A stretch of DNA of 64,000 nt, from NCBI GenBank assembly GCA_003243195.1, contig QFQI01000003.1, forward strand, positions 124,001-188,000, given 5' to 3'. Below the pieces are notes generated by a model that saw only the letters and a list, made by a program, of their open reading frames with translations, had not been told where the DNA came from and searched no databases. Shown in pieces: positions 35,009-44,143 of this stretch (the first letter of the stretch is position 1; the number at the start of each line of letters is the position of its first letter). Origin of the DNA: Sphingomonas taxi. GTDB taxonomy: Bacteria; Pseudomonadota; Alphaproteobacteria; Sphingomonadales; Sphingomonadaceae. Made by a program: the position numbers and the translations under genes.

Positions 35009-35962
35009 GTGGCCGTCTATACCCAGGTTTCCGCCGAGGCGCTGGCCGCGTTCCTGCGCCGCTACGACGTGGGCGAGCTCGTCTCCGCCAAGGGGATCGC
35101 CGAGGGGGTGGAGAATTCCAACTACCTCGTCGACACCGATGCGGCACGCTTCATCCTGACCCTGTACGAGAAGCGCGTGGCGGCGGACGACCTGCCGTTC
35201 TTCATGGCGCTGCTCGATCATCTCGCCGCGCGCGGGCTGGCTGTGCCCCCGGCGATCGCCGATCGCGACGGCCGCACGATCCAGCAACTGGAAGGGCGTC
35301 CCGCCTGTCTGATCCGTTTCCTGCCCGGCGTGTCCGTCTCGCACCCGACGCCGGCGCAGGCGCGGGCGGCGGCGCGCGCGATGGGCGATATGCACGCCGC
35401 GCTGGCCGACTTCACGCTCATCCGCGGCAATTCGATGGGAGTGGCGACCTGGCGGCCGTTGCTGGAGCGGTGCGGACGCGATCTCGACACGATCCGCGCG
35501 GGGCTGTTCGATCGCGTGCGCCACGCGCTGGATGGCGTGGAGGCAGCGTGGCCGGCCGACCTGCCGGTCAGCGCGATCCATGCCGACCTCTTCCCCGACA
35601 ATGTGCTGATGCACGGCGACGAGGTGACCGGGCTGATCGACTTCTATTTCGCCTGCACCGACGTGCGCGCCTATGACCTTGCCGTGATGCACTCCGCCTG
35701 GACCTTCGACGCGCAGGGGCTGAACCCGGACGCGGCGGTCGGTGCCGCGCTGCTCGACGGCTATGCGGCCACGTTCGCGCTGTCGCCCGCCGAGCGCGAC
35801 GCGCTGCCGGTCCTGGCGCGGGGGGCATGCATCCGCTTCCTGCTCAGCCGCGCGTGGGACTGGATCCACACGCCGCCGGATGCGCTGGTGATGCGCAAGG
35901 ATCCGCTCGCCTATCTCAACCGGCTCGCATGGTACGAGCAGAACCCGCGAGCCTTCGCATGA
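35009..35962 (+). CDS. thrB: Homoserine kinase ThrB (aminoglycoside phosphotransferase-fold type)
   Basis: 317 residues of the proteobacterial ThrB family with an APH-like kinase fold. AEGVENSNYLVDT and FILTLYEKR lie in the N-lobe. HADLFPDNVLMHGDEVTGLIDF has the catalytic Asp and the metal Asp. It phosphorylates homoserine on the way to threonine. GTG start at 35009 with GGAG about seven bases upstream. It overlaps rnhA by ATGA. Confidence 0.94.
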   Translation: MAVYTQVSAEALAAFLRRYDVGELVSAKGIAEGVENSNYLVDTDAARFILTLYEKRVAADDLPFFMALLDHLAARGLAVPPAIADRDGRTIQQLEGRPACLIRFLPGVSVSHPTPAQARAAARAMGDMHAALADFTLIRGNSMGVATWRPLLERCGRDLDTIRAGLFDRVRHALDGVEAAWPADLPVSAIHADLFPDNVLMHGDEVTGLIDFYFACTDVRAYDLAVMHSAWTFDAQGLNPDAAVGAALLDGYAATFALSPAERDALPVLARGACIRFLLSRAWDWIHTPPDALVMRKDPLAYLNRLAWYEQNPRAFA

Positions 35963-36420
35963 CCGAGATGACGCAGGTCGAACTGTTCACCGACGGCGCG
36001 TGCAAGGGCAACCCCGGCCCGGGCGGCTGGGGCGCGGTGATCCGCTCCGGCCGGCACGAGAAGGAACTGGCCGGCGGCGAGCCGCTGACCACCAACAATC
36101 GCATGGAACTGACCGCCGCGATCGAGGGGCTGAAGGCGCTGACGCGGCCGTGCCGGGTAACGCTGTCCACCGACAGCCGTTACGTGATGGACGGGCTGAC
36201 CAAGTGGATCCATGGCTGGCAGCGGAACGGCTGGAAGACCGCGGACAAGAAGCCGGTCAAGAACGCCGAACTGTGGCAGGCGCTGCTCGCCGCCGCGAAG
36301 CCGCATCGCGTCGAATGGAAATGGGTCAAGGGCCACGCCGGCCACCCGGAGAACGAACGCGCCGACCGGCTGGCGAGCGACGCAGCGATCGAAGCGGGAC
36401 GGATGCGCGCGGCATCCTAG
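35959..36420 (+). CDS. rnhA: Ribonuclease HI
   Basis: 153 residues. The four acidic catalytic residues sit in LFTDGACKGNPGPGGWG, NRMELTAAIEGL, STDSRYVMDG and GHPENERADRLA. The basic handle is KWIHGWQRNGWKTADKKPVK. It removes RNA from RNA-DNA hybrids. Translationally coupled to thrB; the ispH-thrB-rnhA order is common in alphaproteobacteria. Confidence 0.96.
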   Translation: MTEMTQVELFTDGACKGNPGPGGWGAVIRSGRHEKELAGGEPLTTNNRMELTAAIEGLKALTRPCRVTLSTDSRYVMDGLTKWIHGWQRNGWKTADKKPVKNAELWQALLAAAKPHRVEWKWVKGHAGHPENERADRLASDAAIEAGRMRAAS

Positions 36421-36469
36421 ACCCCGTTGGAAAGCGCGCGAGACGGCGAGTTGGCAGGCGCTGCCGGGA

Positions 36470-37303
36470 TTAGAACAGCCCCAGCCGCGCCACCTCGTCG
36501 GCGCTCAGGTCGATCCCGAACATCATGCTCAGGCGCATGCGATAGACGCGCGGGTCGGTGATTTCCCCCTGCGCGCTCGTGTCCGCCGCACGCCGCCGGT
36601 ACTGGCGGTCGGTGAGCGAGGCGAAGCCGCGTGGGAGGATGATGCTCGCCACCGTCACGTTGGTGAAGCGGCTGACTGGCGCACTCATCGACCAGTGGTT
36701 GCCCATCGCCAGGTCGCTGTCGTGCACGATCGCGGTGGTGAAGGCATATTGCGGCTGCCACCCCGGCCCCGCCCCGCGTCCGTCGGTGGTCGCCGGGTCG
36801 CCATCGCGCAGCAGCAGCCAGCCGCCCGCCGCGTCGGAACGCGCCAGCCGGAAGCGCGCGCCGTCCGGCGCCTCGCCCTCCGCGCCGTCGGCCAGCGGCA
36901 TCACCGGCGCATAGCTGCCGCCAAAGCCGGCGTCGGCGATCCACTCCGTCCCGTCGATCGTCACCAGCGACAGCGTATGGGTCAGCGGCGGCGCCGCGTC
37001 CGACCCCGGTTGCGATCCCAGCCACACCCGCGCCAGCAGCGGCCGTGCCGCGAAGCCGAGCGTCGTCAGCGCGTCCAGCAGCAGCCGGTTCTGTTCGAAA
37101 CAATAACCGCCGCGCCGCGCCGTCACCAGCTTGGCCGCCACCCGCGCGCTGTCGATCGCGATCGCGCGACCCAGCCGCACGTCGAGGTTCTCGAACGGAA
37201 TGGCGAGGCGATGCGCGTGCTGCACACGGCCCAGTCCCGCGGCGTCGCGGGTCGGGCGTGCGGGCAGGTCGATGCGGGCGAGATAGGCGTCGAGATCGAA
37301 CAT
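36470..37303 (-). CDS. nat: Arylamine N-acetyltransferase
   Basis: 277 residues. The Cys-His-Asp triad is visible in RRGGYCFEQN, LTHTLSLV and IADAGFGG; PFENLDVRLG is a family mark near residue 40. It transfers acetyl from acetyl-CoA to arylamines or hydrazines, or acts in secondary metabolism; the physiological substrate is not evident. The ATG at 37303 (MFDLDAYLARIDL) fits the family start. It converges on rnhA. Confidence 0.93.
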   Translation of the reverse strand: MFDLDAYLARIDLPARPTRDAAGLGRVQHAHRLAIPFENLDVRLGRAIAIDSARVAAKLVTARRGGYCFEQNRLLLDALTTLGFAARPLLARVWLGSQPGSDAAPPLTHTLSLVTIDGTEWIADAGFGGSYAPVMPLADGAEGEAPDGARFRLARSDAAGGWLLLRDGDPATTDGRGAGPGWQPQYAFTTAIVHDSDLAMGNHWSMSAPVSRFTNVTVASIILPRGFASLTDRQYRRRAADTSAQGEITDPRVYRMRLSMMFGIDLSADEVARLGLF

Positions 37304-37401
37304 GCGCGCCGCGGTAGCGCGGTTCGCCGCGATTGAGAACGGGTTTGACCAGGGCGGCGCTTCGGCCCATCCCCGCCCGACCATGACCCGAGGAGGCGAG
37401 G

Positions 37402-38529
37402 ATGAGCGACGTGACCGGATGGGAATTGCGATCGACGGTGGAGGCCGACGGATGGCTGACGCTGACGCTGGAGCAGGTGACCCTGTCCCCGCCCGCCGAC
37501 GACGAGGTGATCGTGCGCGTCGAGGCGGCGCCGATCAACCCGTCCGACCTCGGGCTGCTGCTCGGCCCGGCGGACGTGACGACGCTGGAGGACACCGGTA
37601 CTCCCGAGCGTCCCGCATTGCGCTTCCGTATCCCGGCCGGCCGGATGGGCGGGGTGCGCGCGCGGCTCGGCCAGTCGCTGCCCGTCGGCAATGAAGGCGC
37701 CGGCACCGTCATCGAGGCCGGAGCGGCGGCGGGCGAACTGGTCGGCCGCACGGTCGGCATGATCGGCGGGGCGATGTTCGCTGAATATCGCAAGCTGAAG
37801 GCGCGCGACGTCGTGCCACTGCCCGAAGGCGCCAGCGCGGCGGACGGCGCGGCGATGTTCGTCAACCCGCTGACCGCGCTCGCCTTCGTCGAGACGGCCC
37901 GACGCGAGGGGCACAAGGCGATCGTCCATACCGCCGCCGCCTCCAACCTGGGCCAGATGCTGCAGAAGATCTGCCTGGCGGACGGCGTGCCGCTGGTGAA
38001 CATCGTGCGCAGCGCCGAGCAGGCGGCGATCCTGCGCGACATCGGCGCGACCCACGTGCTGAACAGCAAGGACGAGGATTTCCGCGCGCGACTGGCCGAT
38101 GCCGTCGCGGAGACCGGCGCGACGATCGGCTTCGACGCGATCGGCGGCGGGACACTGGGCAGCGACATCGTGCAGGCGATGGAACAGGCCGCCAACCGCA
38201 CCGCCGCCGCCTACAGCCGCTACGGATCGGACACGTTCAAGCAGCTCTACATCTATGGTGCGCTCGACACCGGCCCGACCACGCTCAACCGGCTGGCCTT
38301 CGGCTTCCAGTGGAGCGTCTCCGGCTTCCTGCTGTTCCCGTGGCTGCAAAAGGCCGGTGCGGAGGTCGCGGCGCGGATGCGTCGGCGGATCGTCGACGAA
38401 CTGACCACCACCTTCGCCAGCCGCTACACCGCCACGATCGGCCTGCGCGAGGCGCTGACCCCCGACGTGCTGCGCGCCTATGAGCGCAAGGCGACCGGGG
38501 AGAAGTACCTGATCGACCCGACGCGCTGA
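37402..38529 (+). CDS. Medium-chain (quinone reductase-like) oxidoreductase
   Basis: 375 residues of the MDR superfamily. The N-terminal GroES-like part has EVIVRVEAAPINPSDL and VGNEGAGTVIEAG, and the Rossmann part reads AIVHTAAASNLGQMLQKI. No zinc-ligand pattern is seen, consistent with the zinc-free quinone/enoyl reductase branch. The C-terminal third (TLNRLAFGFQWSVSGFLLF) differs from classic Qor. GAGGAGG precedes the ATG. Substrate unknown. Confidence 0.85.
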   Translation: MSDVTGWELRSTVEADGWLTLTLEQVTLSPPADDEVIVRVEAAPINPSDLGLLLGPADVTTLEDTGTPERPALRFRIPAGRMGGVRARLGQSLPVGNEGAGTVIEAGAAAGELVGRTVGMIGGAMFAEYRKLKARDVVPLPEGASAADGAAMFVNPLTALAFVETARREGHKAIVHTAAASNLGQMLQKICLADGVPLVNIVRSAEQAAILRDIGATHVLNSKDEDFRARLADAVAETGATIGFDAIGGGTLGSDIVQAMEQAANRTAAAYSRYGSDTFKQLYIYGALDTGPTTLNRLAFGFQWSVSGFLLFPWLQKAGAEVAARMRRRIVDELTTTFASRYTATIGLREALTPDVLRAYERKATGEKYLIDPTR

Positions 38530-38609
38530 CGCCTGGCCAGCTTATCGCCGCCGTCATTCCCGTTCGCGCGGCGATGACGGTGGCGGGAGCGGCGATGGAG
38601 CGGAGCGCC

Positions 38610-39914
38610 TCACTCCCCGATCTGCAACCGGTCCCCCGGGCCACCATCGGCACCCGCCGAGGCCGCATAGAACGTCCGCAGCATCTCGCGCTCATGGTCC
38701 GCGATATGCGGGTTCCACACGTCGAGGATCAGGATCGCGCGCATCCGGTCCGAGCGATTCCACGCTTCATGCTCGATCGTGTCGTCGAACACCCACGCGC
38801 GCCCCTCCTCCCACGCGCGGGTCTCGCCACCGACGCGGAAGGTGCAGCCGTCCGGCACGATCAGCGGCAGGTGGACGATCGAGCGCACGTTGCTGACCCC
38901 GGTATGCGCGGGCAGGTGCGCGCCGGGTTGCAGGATCGAGAAGAAGACGGTCGGCGTCCGCCCCGGCAGGTCCGACAGCGGCAGGGCATCGACCACCGCC
39001 GCGGTATGCGGCACTCGCGCGCAGACCGCACCATCGCGCCGCCCGTCCTTCCACAGATGCATCGCTCCCCAGACGAGCGATCCGTCGAGCGGCGACCATT
39101 TGTTGGCCGGCGTGCCGGGCTTCATCGTCACATAGGGGCGCAACGCCGCCGCGTCCTCCGCCAGCACCTGCGTCAGTTCGGCGCGGATCGCGGCCGTCTC
39201 CGCCTCCAGCCGCTCCAGCCACGGAAAATGCTGCCGATCGAAGAACTCGTCGGCCGGCAGGAAGGGGAAATGCAGCCCCGCACAGTGATTGGCATAGATC
39301 TCCCGCCGGCCCAGCGCATGGTCGATGCACGCCTCCACGCGCCGTCGACGCGCCGCATCGGACGCCGCACGCTGCGACGCCAGCGCGGCGTCGACCTGCG
39401 CCGCGAAGTCCGCATGCCGCCGCGCCACCACGTCGCGGGCATGGTCCAGCATCAGCTCGATCGCGGGCGTGCGCTCATCCAGCGTCGCGGCCAGCGCGAG
39501 CACATGGCCCCAGCGCTCCGCCGCTGCCGGCAACTCCCCGCGCCGCTCATGCAGTTCGGCCAGCCGCACCAGCGCCATGAAGTGGCGCTGGTCGATCGCC
39601 AGCGCCCCGTCGAGCGCGCGCTGCTCGCCCGCATCATCGCCCTGCTCGCGGCAGGCTCTCGCCAGGTTCATCCACAGGTCCGGCGCGCGTGCATCCACCG
39701 CGATCGCCCGTGTGAACCAGTCCGTTGCCGCGCGCGGGTCGCCCTGCGCCAGCGCGTCCATGCCCAGCGCGTTCAGCGGCAGCGGATGCTCGCCCGCGCC
39801 TGCGAGGATGGCATGGAACAGCCGCACCGCCTCGTCGCGACGCCCGCTGCGCCGGGCCTCGATCGCCCCCGCCCAGGCGCGTTGGAACTGCTCCCCCGTC
39901 ATGCTCCGGGTCAT
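38610..39914 (-). CDS. TPR-containing aspartyl/asparaginyl beta-hydroxylase
   Basis: About 434 residues. The N-terminal half has TPR-like helices (ALPLNALGMDAL style repeats: DEAVRLFHAILAGAGEHP, WFTRAIAVDARAPDLWMNLA). The C-terminal half is the AspH-type 2-oxoglutarate/Fe(II) dioxygenase: GAHLPAHTGVSNVRSIVHLP and VFDDTIEHEAWNRSD supply the iron-binding histidines. Animal AspH hydroxylates Asp/Asn in EGF repeats; bacterial substrates are mostly unknown. It is divergent from a sulfotransferase-like gene, with 53 bases between starts. ATG 39902 is an alternative start. Confidence 0.88.
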   Translation of the reverse strand: MTRSMTGEQFQRAWAGAIEARRSGRRDEAVRLFHAILAGAGEHPLPLNALGMDALAQGDPRAATDWFTRAIAVDARAPDLWMNLARACREQGDDAGEQRALDGALAIDQRHFMALVRLAELHERRGELPAAAERWGHVLALAATLDERTPAIELMLDHARDVVARRHADFAAQVDAALASQRAASDAARRRRVEACIDHALGRREIYANHCAGLHFPFLPADEFFDRQHFPWLERLEAETAAIRAELTQVLAEDAAALRPYVTMKPGTPANKWSPLDGSLVWGAMHLWKDGRRDGAVCARVPHTAAVVDALPLSDLPGRTPTVFFSILQPGAHLPAHTGVSNVRSIVHLPLIVPDGCTFRVGGETRAWEEGRAWVFDDTIEHEAWNRSDRMRAILILDVWNPHIADHEREMLRTFYAASAGADGGPGDRLQIGE

Positions 39915-39967
39915 AGTCGGGTGCGGCGGGATGGACAACATGCCGGCCGTGGCACACATCGGCGGCG

Positions 39968-41014
39968 ATGGCGACCGCTGCTCCTCCCTCCCCGCTCGAC
40001 GCGCAATGGCTCGCGCACCGCTACGATCCCGGGCGCGACGCGTTCCATTTCCTGCAGGTGACGCGCGAGGCGCATCGCGGCGCGACGTTCCTGACCGATG
40101 ATTACCTGCCCGCCGGTCTGCCCGCCGCGGTGCTGCAGAGGCGGGAGGCGCTCGCCCGCGCGACGCCGCCCGCGCCGCTGCACTGGATCGTCCATTCCGC
40201 TTTCTGCTGTTCGACGTTGCTCGCCCGCGCGCTGGACGTGCCCGGCCACGCGATGAGCCTGAGCGAACCGGCGGTGCTCAACGACCTGACCGGCTGGCGG
40301 CGGCGTGGCGAACCGGGGCCGGACCTGGCCACCGTCGTCGACGATACGCTGACCCTGCTCGGCCGGCCCTTTTCCGGGGGCGAGGCGGTAGTGGTGAAGC
40401 CGTCCACGATCGCCAACGGCCTGATGCCCGCGATGCTGGCGTTGCGGGCGGACAGCACCGCGGTGCTGCTCTACGCTCCCCTGCCGACGTTCCTGGCCTC
40501 GATCGCGAAGAAGGAACTGGAAGGTCGGCTTTGGGTGCGCACGTTGCTCGCCGGGATGCTCGACGACGGACTCGCGTCGTTCGGCTATTCGACGCGCGAG
40601 CATTTCGCGCATACCGACCTGCAGGTCGCGGCGCTGGCCTGGCTGGGGCAACAGGCGCTGTTCGCCGACCTGGTGCGCCGCTACGGTCCCGGTCGCGTCC
40701 GCACGCTCGACAGCGCCACGCTGATGCAGCATCCGCGCGCGGCGCTGGCGGAACTCGCGATGCTGTTCGGCCTGCGCCTGCCATCCGCGACACTGGACGC
40801 GATCGTCGCTGGCCCGGCCTTCAACCGCCACTCCAAGTCCGGCGCCGCCTTCGATGCGACCGCACGGGCCGCCGAACATCGCAGCGCGGCGGACACGCAC
40901 GCGCGCGAGATCGCGGTGGTGCTACGCTGGGCGGAACAGGCGGCGGCGGCGTTCGGGATCGCGCCGGATGCGCCCGCCCCGTTGCTGGATCAGCGCGTCA
41001 GCATGAGCCCGTGA
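39968..41014 (+). CDS. Sulfotransferase-like P-loop protein
   Basis: 348 residues. HSAFCCSTLLARALD resembles the 5'-phosphosulfate-binding loop of sulfotransferases ([S/G]xxRSGSTLL). VVVKPSTIANGLMPAML and STAVLLYAPLPTFLASIAKKE fit the second, 3'-phosphate-binding part of the fold. No PAPS-enzyme activity is shown, and the sequence is far from characterised members. It lies between the AspH-type hydroxylase and a TPR sulfotransferase. The call rests on fold-level motifs. Confidence 0.6.
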   Translation: MATAAPPSPLDAQWLAHRYDPGRDAFHFLQVTREAHRGATFLTDDYLPAGLPAAVLQRREALARATPPAPLHWIVHSAFCCSTLLARALDVPGHAMSLSEPAVLNDLTGWRRRGEPGPDLATVVDDTLTLLGRPFSGGEAVVVKPSTIANGLMPAMLALRADSTAVLLYAPLPTFLASIAKKELEGRLWVRTLLAGMLDDGLASFGYSTREHFAHTDLQVAALAWLGQQALFADLVRRYGPGRVRTLDSATLMQHPRAALAELAMLFGLRLPSATLDAIVAGPAFNRHSKSGAAFDATARAAEHRSAADTHAREIAVVLRWAEQAAAAFGIAPDAPAPLLDQRVSMSP

Positions 41015-41258
41015 CGCCCGACATCCGGCAACTGTTCGCCACCGATCCGCTGCGGATATTGTCGCGCTCGCGCTGCCATTCCCCCTTGGTCTTGCAGGTC
41101 TTGTAGCTGCGCACCAGCGATCCGGTTTCGTTGAAACGCTTGCATATCATCTTGCTGTTCGCGTCGGCCGATCGTTCCGGCGCGTCGCGCACCGGCTTGG
41201 GTTGTTCGGTCTGAACGGTTGCGGCAAGCAGGAGCGCGAAGGCGGCGATGCTGTGCAT
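40998..41258 (-). CDS. Small secreted cysteine-containing protein
   Basis: 86 residues with a signal peptide (MHSIAAFALLLAATVQ) and a mature region with MICKRFNETGSLVRSYKTCK, EWQRERDN and a tail SCRMSGVTGSC: four cysteines that could form two disulfides. I know similar short secreted proteins from sphingomonads without a function. It overlaps the 3' end of the sulfotransferase-like gene by 17 bases (convergent). GGGA lies about seven bases before ATG 41258. Confidence 0.65.
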   Translation of the reverse strand: MHSIAAFALLLAATVQTEQPKPVRDAPERSADANSKMICKRFNETGSLVRSYKTCKTKGEWQRERDNIRSGSVANSCRMSGVTGSC

Positions 41259-41316
41259 GGTCAATCCCGTGGTGTAAGCGGTCGATATAGAAGAAGCTAA
41301 GAGGCACCGGCGGTCG

Positions 41317-42951
41317 ATGTCAAACAAAGTCGTGAAGCGCCGCAAGGGCGCCGCGCCGGCCCCCGCCCGTCGCGCGGCGGTGGAGCGCGCGCTGGCCGCG
41401 GGCGACGTCGCGCAGGCGGCGGTGCTGGCCGAGCAGGCGCTGGCGGCCGGGGACGACGATCCCCTGTTCCTGAATCTGGCCGCCTGGCGGCGGGAGGAGG
41501 CCGGCGACTATCGTGGCGCACACGCGCTGCTGCGACGCGCGCTGGCGCTCGCTCCGGGCGATGTGCTCATCAGCGGCTCGCTGGGCGCCGTGCTGCGCAA
41601 GGAAGGGCGGCTGACCGAGGCGCTGATGGTCCTCGACCGTGTCGTCGCCGCCGAGCCGCGCCACGTCGCCGCGTGGCTGGAACGCGGTTACACGCTCGAG
41701 GCGCTGCGGCTGGAGGAGCCGGCGGCGGAGAGCTACCGCCGCGCGCTGGCGCTGGACGAAAGGCTGGCGCCTGCACTCGGCAAGCTCGCCGACATCGCGG
41801 CGCGGCGCGGGCATGGCGATGAGGCGCGCGCGCTCGCCGGCCGCGCGCTGGCGCTGGACGCGCTGGAACCCGCGGCCAGCGCGGCGCTGGCGACGGTCGC
41901 GCTGGAAGCCCGGGATGGTGCGGCCGCGGAGCGGCATCTGCGCCCCCTGCTGGACCGCGTCAGCGGCGACGATCGCACGCGTACGCTGACGCTGCTGGGC
42001 GATGCGCTGGATCGTCAGGATCGCCCGGCGGAGGCGTTCGACCATTATCGCGCCGCGCAGGCCAATTTCCGCGACACCTATCGCGACGCGCTGGCACCCG
42101 ATGCGCACCGCCCCTCGCACCGCGCGTTCATCGAACGGGTGGCGGCGCAGATGCACACGCCGGCGCAGCGCGCATCGTCCGAACACATTGCCGGCGCGGC
42201 GTCGACGCACGTCTTCCTGCTGGGCTATCCGCGCTCCGGCACGACCTTGGTGGAAAACGTGCTGGCCAGCGCCGGGGGCGTCACCGCGCTGGAGGAACGC
42301 GACACGTTCGCGGGCAGCGACGGCGTGCTGTTGCGCAACGACGGCGGCATGCCGGATCTCGACACGCTCGATCCCGCGCTGGTGACGCGGCTGCGCGCCG
42401 ATTACTGGGCGCGGGTCGCGGCGATGGGCGCGGCGACGGGCGGCACGTTCGTCGACATGAATCCGCTGAACGGCACCCGGCTGCCGATCATCGCGCGGCT
42501 GTTCCCGGATGCCCGTATCCTGGTGATGCGGCGCGACCCGCGCGACGTGGTGCTCAGTTGCTTCCGCATCAATTTCACGCCCAGCCCGGCGGCGTGGTGC
42601 TTCAGCGACCTGGAGGAAGCGGCGCGGCATTACGACGCGCTTATGCGACTGACGGAACGGGCGCGCGCGCTGCTGCCGCTGGCGTTCCACGAGGTGCGCT
42701 ACGACCGGCTGGTCAGCGATTTCGCGCCGACGGTGCGGGACATGGCCGACTTCATCGGCCTGCCGTGGACCGACGCCTTCCTGCGCTTTGACAAGACGGC
42801 GCAGGCGCGCGGCGTTCGCACCGCGAGCGCGACGCAGGTGCGGCGCGGGCTATTCGACGGGCGCGGGCAATGGCGTCGCTATGCCGGGCAGCTCGCGCCC
42901 GCGCTGCCGATCCTGCGGCCCTGGGTGGAACGCTTCGGCTTCGCGGAGTGA
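41317..42951 (+). CDS. TPR-repeat sulfotransferase family protein
   Basis: 544 residues: N-terminal TPR repeats (about 20-230: ALAAGDVAQAAVLAEQAL, ALALAPGDVLISGSLGAVLR) and a C-terminal sulfotransferase domain. The PAPS loop is FLLGYPRSGTTLVENVLAS (about residue 305). The 3'-phosphate region is ILVMRRDPRDVVLSCF. This domain order is common in alphaproteobacteria near surface or TonB systems; the acceptor is unknown. The TPRs suggest a protein or peptide acceptor. Confidence 0.88.
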   Translation: MSNKVVKRRKGAAPAPARRAAVERALAAGDVAQAAVLAEQALAAGDDDPLFLNLAAWRREEAGDYRGAHALLRRALALAPGDVLISGSLGAVLRKEGRLTEALMVLDRVVAAEPRHVAAWLERGYTLEALRLEEPAAESYRRALALDERLAPALGKLADIAARRGHGDEARALAGRALALDALEPAASAALATVALEARDGAAAERHLRPLLDRVSGDDRTRTLTLLGDALDRQDRPAEAFDHYRAAQANFRDTYRDALAPDAHRPSHRAFIERVAAQMHTPAQRASSEHIAGAASTHVFLLGYPRSGTTLVENVLASAGGVTALEERDTFAGSDGVLLRNDGGMPDLDTLDPALVTRLRADYWARVAAMGAATGGTFVDMNPLNGTRLPIIARLFPDARILVMRRDPRDVVLSCFRINFTPSPAAWCFSDLEEAARHYDALMRLTERARALLPLAFHEVRYDRLVSDFAPTVRDMADFIGLPWTDAFLRFDKTAQARGVRTASATQVRRGLFDGRGQWRRYAGQLAPALPILRPWVERFGFAE

Positions 42952-42972
42952 GCCGCCGGACCAACGCGACCG

Positions 42973-43695
42973 TCAGAAGGCGTCCTTGCGCGCGCGCAAC
43001 GTCGCCAGTTCGGCCGCGTCGCCGGCGCGCATGAACGGGTTGGTGGCGCGCTCCGCGCCGATCGTCGTCGGCACGGTCGGCTCACCTGTGGCGCGCAGCC
43101 GGTCGACCTCCGCCATCCGCGCGACCAGCGCGTCATTGTCCGGTTCGACGGCCAGCGCGAAGCGGCCGTTCGATTGCGTATATTCGTGCCCGCAGTAGAC
43201 GCGCGTCGCATCATCGAGCGCGGCGTAGCGGCGCATGTTGGCGAACATCTCCGCCGCACTGCCCTCGAACAGCCTGCCGCAGCCCAGCGCGAACAGCGTG
43301 TCGCCGGTGAAGATCGCGCGATCCTCCGCGAAGTGGAAGGCGATATGCCCGGCGGTATGGCCGGGCACATGCCAGATCGCGGCCGGGTGCCGACCGAGCA
43401 TCGCCACGTCGCCTTCGGCCAAGCCGTCGTCCAACGCCGCGATCTTCGCGCGTTCCGCCTCCGGGCCGATCACGCGCGCGGCGTTCGCGGCCTTGATCGC
43501 CGCCGCCCCGCCGACGTGATCGGGATGCCAATGGGTCAGCCACACCTCCGTCACCGTCCAGCCGCGCGCCGCAGCGGCGTCCAGCACCGGCGGCGCCTCG
43601 CCCGGATCGACCACGACCGTCCGCCCGGCCTCATCGTCATGGACCAGCCAGGCGTAGTTGTCGCTCAGCACCGGGACGCGCACGATCTCCAGCAT
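42973..43695 (-). CDS. gloB: Hydroxyacylglutathione hydrolase (glyoxalase II)
   Basis: 240 residues of the metallo-beta-lactamase fold. THWHPDHVGG binds the two metals, GHTAGH and FTGDTLFALGCGRLFEG follow, and YCGHEYTQSNGRF is the substrate-binding segment of glyoxalase II. It splits S-D-lactoylglutathione. Its ATG is one base after the gloA stop codon, so the two glyoxalase steps are coupled. Confidence 0.94.
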   Translation of the reverse strand: MLEIVRVPVLSDNYAWLVHDDEAGRTVVVDPGEAPPVLDAAAARGWTVTEVWLTHWHPDHVGGAAAIKAANAARVIGPEAERAKIAALDDGLAEGDVAMLGRHPAAIWHVPGHTAGHIAFHFAEDRAIFTGDTLFALGCGRLFEGSAAEMFANMRRYAALDDATRVYCGHEYTQSNGRFALAVEPDNDALVARMAEVDRLRATGEPTVPTTIGAERATNPFMRAGDAAELATLRARKDAF

Positions 43696-43696
43696 G

Positions 43697-44131
43697 CTAC
43701 CAGCTTCCCGTGTTCGGCATGGAGGCCCAGGGTTCGGCGGGCGCCAGCACACCGTCCTGCAGCAGTTCGATCGAGATGCCGTCGGGCGTCTTCACAAACG
43801 CCATATGCCCGTCGCGCGGCGGGCGATGGATGACATGGCCGTGATCCAGCAGGCGCTGGCACGTGTCGTAGATATTGTCGACCCGGTACGCGAGGTGCCC
43901 GAAGTTGCGCCCGCCGCCATATTCCTGCGGATCCCAGTTGTGCGTCAGCTCGACCTCCGCGTTCGCGCGCTCGCCGGGGGCGTTCATGTCCGCGGGCGCG
44001 GCCAGGAAGATCAGCGTGAACCGCCCCGCCTCGTTCTCGATCCGGCGCACCTCGCGCAGGCCCAGCAATTCGAAGAAGGCGATCGTCGCATCGGGATCGC
44101 TCACCCGGATCATCGTGTGCAGATACTTCAC
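43697..44131 (-). CDS. gloA: Lactoylglutathione lyase (glyoxalase I)
   Basis: 144 residues, VOC fold: MKYLHTMIRVSDPDATIAFF (metal His6), ELTHNWDP (metal Glu), GHLAYRVDNI (His) and GISIELLQ (Glu). It isomerises the methylglyoxal-glutathione hemithioacetal. Preceded by an esterase-like gene with a 12-base gap and followed by gloB. Confidence 0.95.
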   Translation of the reverse strand: MKYLHTMIRVSDPDATIAFFELLGLREVRRIENEAGRFTLIFLAAPADMNAPGERANAEVELTHNWDPQEYGGGRNFGHLAYRVDNIYDTCQRLLDHGHVIHRPPRDGHMAFVKTPDGISIELLQDGVLAPAEPWASMPNTGSW

Positions 44132-44143
44132 GTCACGCTCCCG

